Notes under the pieces: model-generated | What the model was told of the DNA's origin: nothing | Seen by the model: the letters and a program-made list of their open reading frames with translations, nothing else | Databases searched by the model: none | Shown here: positions 24,836 through 32,500 of the stretch, piece by piece | How the letters are laid out: the number at the start of each line of letters is the position of its first letter | Position numbering within the stretch: the first letter of the stretch is position 1 | Translations under genes and position numbers: made by a program | Assembly (NCBI GenBank): GCA_946407895.1 | Contig: CAMJQA010000030.1 | Location: 1 to 38,839, forward strand | Length of the DNA stretch: 38,839 bases | From: an uncultured Prevotellaceae bacterium | GTDB lineage: Bacteria; Bacteroidota; Bacteroidia; Bacteroidales; Bacteroidaceae | Reading direction: 5' to 3'

Positions 24836-24893
24836 TGCAAACGTTTAAATTGCCCAACTCAAACGCTTAAATTGGTCAATTCAAACGTTTAAC
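24836..24893. repeat. Array of three AAACGTTT-type sites at 22-bp pitch
   Basis: AAACGTTT at 24839, AAACGCTT at 24861 and AAACGTTT at 24883, each inside a longer conserved piece (CAAACGYTTAAAYTG-like) and exactly 22 bp apart. The spacers TTGCCCAA and TTGGTCAA are themselves roughly self-complementary. It follows array 1 directly. Confidence 0.72.
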
Positions 24894-24979
24894 CTGGAAA
24901 ACACATACGCTTGCATAGACCAGCGCCAAAAACTACAGGTCGGCTTTCAGCCTCGAAAGTAGTTCTTGGACTAGCCAAA

Positions 24980-25033
24980 CGGCCGCTCGACATCCCGTAG
25001 GGTGGCGCTTGCTACCAACGGGACGCAAGAAAG
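24980..25033 (+). repeat. Long inverted repeat, left copy
   Basis: Bases 24980-25018 are a perfect 39-bp inverted match to 25281-25319, and with one mismatch the match extends to 25033. The sequence is GC-rich (CGGCCGCTCGACATCCCGTA...) against an AT-rich background. Confidence 0.85.
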
Positions 25034-25168
25034 GACGCGAGAAGGGACGCAAGAACTTCAGAAACTTCAATGAATTATACGTTTAAAAATAAAGGTCGCT
25101 GCGCTCAAAATTAAAACAAAAATTATAAAAAAAATCAGACAAACACTAACGGGCAATAATACTTGAAA

Positions 25169-25206
25169 CATTAATTACCATTAATATGCCATTAATTACC
25201 ATTAAT
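25169..25206 (+). repeat. Two direct copies of CATTAATTACCATTAAT, 21 bp apart
   Basis: The 17-bp copies begin at 25169 and 25190 and are identical, separated by ATGC. The element is AT-rich and partly self-complementary. Confidence 0.75.
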
Positions 25207-25267
25207 TGTTATTAGAAATTCAGCTTTCGGATGTTAATAAACGAACACGAATTACACGCGCTCGGCT

Positions 25268-25342
25268 TTCTTGCGTCCCTTTGGTAGCAAGCGCCACCCT
25301 ACGGGATGTCGAGCGGCCGCTGCTACCAACGGGACGCAAGAA
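25268..25342. repeat. Long inverted repeat, right copy, itself a hairpin
   Basis: 25268-25289 and 25321-25342 are 22-bp inverted arms (one mismatch; the right arm reads TGCTACCAACGGGACGCAAG then AA) around a 31-nt centre that is the inverse of 24981-25010. The right arm is also a direct repeat of 25010-25031. The whole can fold as a large stem-loop, like a REP-type element. Confidence 0.8.
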
Positions 25343-25368
25343 TATGGTCTGCATGTATATTCGAGACG

Positions 25369-25462
25369 TTCGTTACATCCCTTCTCAATATAACAAGATC
25401 TGCTTATTCGTGAGATTCGCAGCATCTTTAGATGCATTCGTTACATCCCTTTTCAACATAAA
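25369..25462 (+). repeat. Two direct copies of a 26-bp repeat, 68 bp apart
   Basis: TTCGTTACATCCCTTCTCAA begins at 25369 and TTCGTTACATCCCTTTTCAA at 25437, both followed by (T/C)ATAA. Related TTCGTG pieces lie in the surrounding sequence (25408-25497). No gene. Confidence 0.7.
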
Positions 25463-25563
25463 AATATTCGTGAAGATTCGTGGAATTCGTGTTCGAAAAA
25501 AGTGCCGCTTCGCTTATTCAAGTAATCGATTATCGGACGAGAACTACAGGAACCTCAACTAAT

Positions 25564-26173
25564 TCAAATTTTTGTTTTGATTTTGAGCGAAGCGACCCCT
25601 AAGCAAGTAACTGGCATTGGGACAAAGATCCCCACAAAAGAGTCAGAGTATAAATGGTCGCACAGCTCAAAGCCCCGAGTAAACGAGAGCAGAGTCAAAC
25701 TTGTTTGATCTTTGCCGAGCGAAAGGGGCTTCGACCTAAAAGGTCAAAATTCTTCGACGAGCGAAGCGGCAGAGCCGAGCGAAAGCAAAAATTATAAGCA
25801 AAAATTTATTGAATCGTTGCATAGCTCACCTTTGATTTAATTTTATTTCAAATTTTTGTTTTAATTTTGAGCGAAGCGACCCCTGGGCAAATAACTGGCC
25901 TCACAAAAGAGTCAGAGTATAAATGGTCGCACAGCTCAAAGCCCCGAGTAAACGAGAGCAGAGTCAAACTTGTTTGATCTTTGCCGAGCGAAAGGGGCTT
26001 CGACCTAAAAGGTCAAAATTCTTCGACGAGCGAAGCGGCAGAGCCGAGCGAAAGCAAAAATTATAAGCAAAAATTTATTGAATCGTTGCATAGATCATTA
26101 TTGGACCTTTGCATAGCTCACCTTTGATTTAATTTTATTTCAAATTTTTGTTTTGATTTTGAGCGAAGCGACC
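25564..26173 (+). repeat. Tandem repeat of about 290 bp: two full copies and a partial third
   Basis: Copies begin at 25564, 25848 and 26140, each opening with TCAAATTTTTGTTTT and GAGCGAAGCGACC. Copies 1 and 2 are almost identical through GAGTCAGAGTATAAATGGTC, AGCCCCGAGTAAACGAGAGC and the GCCGAGCGAAAG motifs. Copy 1 has about 16 extra bases near 25616-25633; copy 2 has an extra piece near 26095-26112. The third copy stops after about 34 bp. A single inverted copy of the start lies at 25094-25124. No coding capacity is apparent; a dispersed repeat or non-coding RNA element is possible. Confidence 0.8.
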
Positions 26174-26227
26174 CTGTTATATAATGAGTGGAAGCATCTG
26201 ATTCGGGATTTCTGGCGGGGCGGATAT

Positions 26228-26329
26228 ATGGCTCGAGTCAATTGATGACTTGAGCCGGCTCAATCGATTGATTGACTCGAGTCAAATGATTAATTGACTC
26301 GAGTCAAATGATTGATTGACTCGAGTCAA
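26228..26329. repeat. Palindrome array 2: five 14-bp palindromes at 22-bp pitch
   Basis: Sites start at 26228 (ATGGCTCGAGTCAA, imperfect), 26250 (TTGAGCCGGCTCAA), 26272, 26294 and 26316 (each TTGACTCGAGTCAA), all exactly 22 bp apart with 8-bp spacers such as ATGATTAA and ATGATTGA. The second site changes its core from CTCGAG to GCCGGC yet stays a perfect palindrome. The array lies just beyond the terminator of the 2832-aa gene. Confidence 0.85.
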
Positions 26330-26359
26330 CAAATCAGGGGTGACGGATATTTATAAAAG

Positions 26360-26387
26360 ATGGGCGGCGATTCACATCGCCGCCCAT
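26360..26387 (-). terminator. Rho-independent terminator of the 2832-aa surface protein gene
   Basis: ATGGGCGGCGA (26360-26370) and TCGCCGCCCAT (26377-26387) form a perfect 11-bp GC-rich stem with a 6-nt loop. On the - strand it is followed by CTTTTATAAATA. It lies about 120 bp beyond the stop at 26508. Confidence 0.8.
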
Positions 26388-26507
26388 TGATTGTTTCTCC
26401 ACTACAATCCCTAACGTGAAAAGGACTGGAATCCCGTCAAACAAACCCTTATAAAAGCGGGAAGGCAAAAAGGCCTCAAAGAAACACTACATTACGTTTC
26501 AGATCAA

Positions 26508-29500
26508 TCATTTTCCAACAACCACATTCGTGTTGCCCGATACGGTAGCTGTACTACCTAGGCCGCCACCGAAGACATCTTCACGGATGTCCACACCCAC
26601 AACAGGATTCGTCGACTTGTCGCCCGACACATAGGTTACACTCTCCTGCGTACCGATATTCACATTGGTGTTTCCGATGACGGGAGCAGCATTTCCGCCA
26701 CCGAAGACCGTGCCGATGGCACCTATCTTATCGGAGGCGTGAGTAGGCAGTGTAACTGTTGAGCCGCCAGGCAGGGGACGTGTAGTGCCAGCATAACTGG
26801 ATGTTTCACTGGCATTCTTACCAACTATCTCGTCGATGTTCACCGTCGGGTTACCGGTCACAGTGGCTGATGCACCCAGACCGCCACCAAAGACTCTACC
26901 AATACTGGTAAACGACTTGATGTTGAGTTCAGGATCGGCAGCACGTCCTCCGTCTTTGTCGTGAACCGAGTAGGCCGCAGCGTTACCACAACCATATAGC
27001 TCGCCGATGGTAATGGGGTTACAGCCCGTCTCCTCGATATTCACTTTGATGGAGCCCTTAATCTTACCACCCTGGTTGTTACCGCCGAATACACGGTCGA
27101 AGTGTCCGCTGGTAATGGTCAGTGACACATTGTTTCCGACATCTGCATTTCTGGCACCACCATATATCTCCTTCATGTACGTGATACAGCCCAGTATAAT
27201 CTCGCCGCCGCCAGCCATAAAGGCCTCGTTACCGCCACCATAGACCTCATCGATTTCCAAAGGACAACTTCCAGCCTCATCTAGGTTCACCGTGGCACTT
27301 GTGCGTACATTACCCAGCGTATTCGAACCGCCAAAGGCTTTGTGGACAGTACCGCCATTGATGTTTACCGTCGATGTACCTGAACCATACTCGGTGGTAC
27401 CGTCCGCCCTATAACCGACATTGGCACCCGGATTCGGGTCGCCATTGGGGAGAGCGTCCTTACCGTTACCGCCACCGAACAGCCAACCGATCTCATGCGT
27501 GCCGTTCACGGTGACGTTCGTGGCAGGCACCGAAGCAGCATTACCGCCGCCATAGACATAACCGATGCTAGTCAAGTCGCAACCGTCGATAATGACTTCT
27601 GTATAAGGTTTTGTTTCTCCATCAGCTGGCTCGTACGCCGCCAGGTTACCGCCGCCGTAGACGGCAGCCATCTCGTAGGTGCCGGGAGTGGCATCGGTGA
27701 CCTCCGTCGTCTTTTTGGGTTTTTCCTTCAAACTGCCGTCATCGTTCTTTGCCACGGTCTTATAAACATGCACCAGTACATGGCCCGTGGGCGAACCATT
27801 CACGTTATTGCAGCCGAATATAGTACCCTTCACCTCACAGTCGTTGGAGGCGCCAGTTATCGAAGTGCCGCCGTTCAGAAGCACAGTCGCATTCCCCTTT
27901 ACCATGGCAGCAGACAATTCAGATCCCAGGCCACCGCCATAGACATTATGGGCGATAGAGCCTCCGACCAAGTTGACAGACGTACTGCCTTCAACGCTGG
28001 CATAGCTGCCGCCGCCATAGACATCACCTCCGATGTTGCCGCCTATGATATTGACGACAGGATTACCTGTCACAACACCCTTCGTACCATCCACCTCGTC
28101 ACCCATACCGGCACCGAATACGTTGCCCGACACAGTGGTGTTACCTCCCTTGGTGTTCTTGATGTTCACCTCGGGATAGTTGGGCGAGTTGGCAGGAGCG
28201 GTATAGGCAGCCAGATTGCCGCCGCCGAAGACGGATCCGAGATAGTAGCTGCGGCAGGCGTAGCTGGAGTTCCAGTCAATGTCCACCGTAATAGTGCCGG
28301 AGATATTGCCACTACTGTTGTTGCCGCCGAAGACGCGGTTGATATTGCCGCCCTCGATGTCCAATGTGATATCGCCGTTCACGTTGGCCTTGTTGGCACC
28401 GCCATATACGTCTCCTATGCCCTCGTCGTAGTCCTTATCGCCTGTACAACCGATGTGTATGGAGCCAGCATTACTGTCTGCCTCGTTACCGCCGCCATAC
28501 ACCTCTCCGATATGCATTTTGCAACGTTCTTTGCCCGCTTCTTGATTTCTACTGACATCAATGCTAATCTTACCGCCAATAGTGCCTTTCGAGTTACTGC
28601 CGCCAAACACCTGACCGATAGTTCCACCATGGATATTGACGGCGACATTGCCCGTGACATTGGCTTCATACTGCGGATTGGAATACTTGTCGCCATGACC
28701 GCCACCGAAGACGGTACCTATCTCATTGCCGCCCCAGATGGTGACAGTCGTACTGCCCGTGATGTCGGCAGCGTTACCGCCGCCATACACATATTCTATA
28801 CTGTTGTCGCAGTTGTGAACGGTCACCTCAGGGTCACCCGTATAGCCGGCCTGGTTACCGCCGCCATAGACGGCGTCGAGGGCATATTTGCGGCCGTCGG
28901 CAGGTTTATCGGTACCGTAGATGTCCACCTTCACCGTGCTCTGCGGAGCTCCGTTCACATTGTTACAGCCATACACGGCACCCGAACCCATGTTCGATGT
29001 GGCATGTACACCACCACCGTTGACTGTCACCTGAACAGGGCCATAGACATTGGCCGATGCATCGCTGTGGCCCGTACCAAGCGAGGCTCTATCGCCCAAA
29101 CCGCCACCATAAAGCGAGCCATGTATCTTGCCGGCATTCAGCGTCACATTAGTATGTTTCGAGGTGCTGACAGCCTCTCCATTCACATACCCCATTGCCG
29201 AGCCACCATATACGTCACCATATATAGTAACATATTTAGATGCTCTAACAGCCGAGCCGATAGTGAGATCAACATTACCTGTAACTCTAGTTGCAGAGCC
29301 ATAGCCGCCACCATGAACATTGGCAATATTATTGGCATCAACACCTACCTGCCCGCCATCAATATGCATTTCGACATTGCCTGTAATGGTACCTTTAGAG
29401 TTGCTGCCGCCATAGAGTCCCTTTTCAACCAATCCGTCTGTCATATACATCTTTACTTCAGGACCGTCCTTAAGATTGGATCCGCCAAACACCTTTTCCT

Positions 29501-32500
29501 GAACATCACCACCTAAAACATATACGTTTGTGTTCAACTTTGCATATCCGTAGTTTCCGCCACCATAAGCATTGTTTTCTATAACACATTTATCTGCAAC
29601 AGCCAGGTTGGTGCCATACGACATTTCTCCAGAAGTGCCATTTCCTCCAGCATATCCTTTCCCAGCTCCGAATACCGTACCAGGTTCGGATCCATTGATA
29701 TTACTTGTATGCCCCCCTACGTGAGTGTTGCCTCCTACGTAAACGAATGACTCGCCGTATGTCTGCCCACCGTCGTCATCCGTTCCGTTGCAACCAGCGC
29801 CGAGCCAACCCTTGACAGTTCCACCGGTGAACACCATCCAACGGTCACCACTGGCAGGAGACTTAGCTGCTCCTCCATAAATAGATCCTTTGACAGTTCC
29901 ACCCTTCATTCTCAATGTAAGTGAGCGAACATTATTGTTTGCCCAAGCATTGGGCGTACCTTGATAATTAGTAGAAGTAGCTTGATTAAATCCATCAATA
30001 CCTCCAGCTATATTAGCCAGTTCGCCACCTTCAATGGTAAGACTGCGTTCACCAACATAAGTGTGATCTCCAGCAATACTCATGTAAAAGCTCTGTTGAA
30101 CGTCTGCATTTCCCATATTAGTACCTATGCCAGTGACAAATCTTCCACTCTTAACGGTCAAATCAAAAGTCTTACGCGTACGATTGTTTGGACTGGTAAG
30201 AGAGCAGGCGTAGCCCATAATAGCAGGACCCGTCAACGTGAGTTTTTCATTATCCAATCGGGCTCTATCATAATCGCTGCCAAGAACTCCTTTAATAGAA
30301 TGTGCTGTTCCTCCAAAAGACAGCGGCTGGGCTGGCTGACCCCAGCCACCACCTGTTGTTGTGTATTGCGACTGACCATTATCATTCTGATATCCATTGA
30401 TGAACGAGAGGTAATGGAACACTCCACTTTCTATCCTTAGTTTATAATCAAGGTTTTCATTGCTGCTTGCAGCCATTCCTTGTATAACATTGGCACAATA
30501 GGTACTAGAAGGTGTCACGCCACGTCCAATAGTTACATTATTGTTAGCCACGGTAAATGTGCTATTATCGCCACTTATAATATAATATTCCAATTTACTA
30601 TCGCCCGAAGCATTGCCGATACCCATTATTTTACGGTTGGCAAGTGTGGCTACCGTAGTGCCATCCGTGGTGCCATTGGGATAGAAAGAACTATAGGTGC
30701 AGGGGGTAGATATGGAAAACACATTGTTGCCTGTACCACTTTGCCCTACATAGAAATTGCGCTCTACAGAATTGTAGTTATAGTTGGCATTGCCTTCAGT
30801 ATTGCTGAAAGTGCCATTAGTGCTTATGCCTGCCGGAGCCCATAGAGCCTCAAGCTCTATGGTCATCGACTCGGCGTTGTGAACATTGGTCTCGGCGTTG
30901 TCCGACGGGTCGAAATAGTACGTAGTCTCGGCGTCGAGCATAGCACCCACGGCAAGGGCGTTGCCACCCGAAGACGCAGTGTATATATTGCCCGTGCCGA
31001 TGCTCTTGATGCGCCACTTATAGAAGCCGGTATAGGTGGACACTGACTCAGTCCCATGTACCTTGATTGCTGTCAATGGTCCGCTCTGGAGACCCGTGCC
31101 AGAGGAATAGGTGCTGTTGTTGTTATCGTAACCTGATACCGTGAACGAACACTCATCGCTCTGCCCGCCGCCGGCGTGCCACGTCAGGGTGAAGGTCACA
31201 CCTGTAGGAATCGTCTTCGTGACTTCCTTTGAGCCCTGCGATTCGCTAAACTCAATGTTCTCGGTAGAGTGGCCGTTCACAGGAGTGCTATAGTCTATCT
31301 TCAGGTAACTGGCACCCCAGCCGTCGCCGCCGGCATCGTTAAGGGTGAAGGTAACGGTCTTGTTGCCCGAATAGTCACGTACATCTGGACGCACATAGAA
31401 CGGATTCGGAATCAGCTGGTAGGGATAGCGGCCGTTGGCATCGCGCTCCAGCGTCTTATAATATATAAAGGTATGGCCTGGCTCACCGATACCTACCTTC
31501 ACATCGCCCTGAGTGGTGTTGGTCGTGAAAGTGTTGGCAGCGGGTTCTCGCACTCTGGAGGTACTTAGTGTGTTCTCGCCATAGCCGTAATAGGTAATCT
31601 TTACGTTGCGGGGATAGGGCGAGTGCAGTTCATCGGGATAGCCCGTGGGCAGGTCGTCACTGGCCTGGTAATAGCTCCACTCATGGTCCTCATAGTCGTT
31701 GAGCGTGATGACACCCGAGTTGTTGGCATCAGCACCGCTGTTCACCTTGTAGTGGGCCACAGCGACAGCAGAGTGACCAAGCACAGCGGGGCTGGTTATA
31801 TCCACGGCGATGACACTGATGCGTTGGCCGTTGGCCAGCGTTACCCCAGTAGCTGTATCGTACGTCTTCGTGGGGTTCGTACCTCCCACATTGTCGGGGT
31901 CAGGATCGCTGCCGTCGAGGGTATAGAGCCATTTCTCACCTTTGTAGTCTTCGCCAAAATGGGCGACGGTATTGTCCGCATTGGCCGCGATGGTCACCAC
32001 ACCATTCTCATCTACGGTAACAGTGGGAATCAACAGGGTGGCTCCGCCTACGGTATAGGTCACGGGGTCGGACAACTCGTAGCTATCTGTCCCGCGGCCA
32101 CGGTAGCTGCGGGCCATAATTACCGTTCCTGGTGTCACAACGGTGATGGGGGTACTATATGTATGCCACTCAGTCTCGTCGCCAATACGATACTCTATCT
32201 CAGAGTTGGCGGCCGTGCAGGTTATCTCATACTGGTTGGTGCCCTCCACACGGTTGATAACAGGTGCGGGGAAGGGCGGATTGGTGAGGATGTGGAAGTA
32301 GCAGTACTCTTCCTGAATGGCCTCGGTCTGAGCCTCGTCGTTGATATAAGGTGTGGCGGTGATGCGCACGGAGACCAGGCGGTCCACACCCGGGTCATAG
32401 AGTAGCGTGACCTTGTTGCCCACCAGCTCGCAGTATCCCTGACCGTTCACCAGTTCGTAGGTGATACGGATGTCATTGGTGCCCGTAGGCTCCGTGGTCA

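Larger units (their letters stand above)
25094..25597. repeat. Possible MITE-like segment with 31-bp imperfect terminal inverted repeats
   Basis: 25094-25124 (starting GGTCGCTGCGCTCAAAATTA) is the inverse of 25567-25597 with two mismatches. The enclosed 504 bp has no credible transposase gene but holds a hairpin and short direct repeats. I see no clear target-site duplication, so insertion as a unit is only a possibility. Confidence 0.4.

Noticed and set aside
24980..25342. Inverted repeat pair as the ends of an insertion sequence
   Set aside because: The 250 bp between has no transposase frame and no clear target duplication.
25206..25562. 118-codon open frame on the + strand in the repeat island
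   Set aside because: It runs across an inverted repeat and direct repeats, and has no family resemblance.
24759..26329. Regular repeats considered as a CRISPR array
   Set aside because: Repeats are 14-bp palindromes with 8-bp spacers, too short for CRISPR, and there are no cas genes.
27495..29516. 673-codon open frame on the + strand
   Set aside because: It mirrors the glycine-rich repeats of the 2832-aa protein on the opposite strand; composition is an artefact of the repeats.
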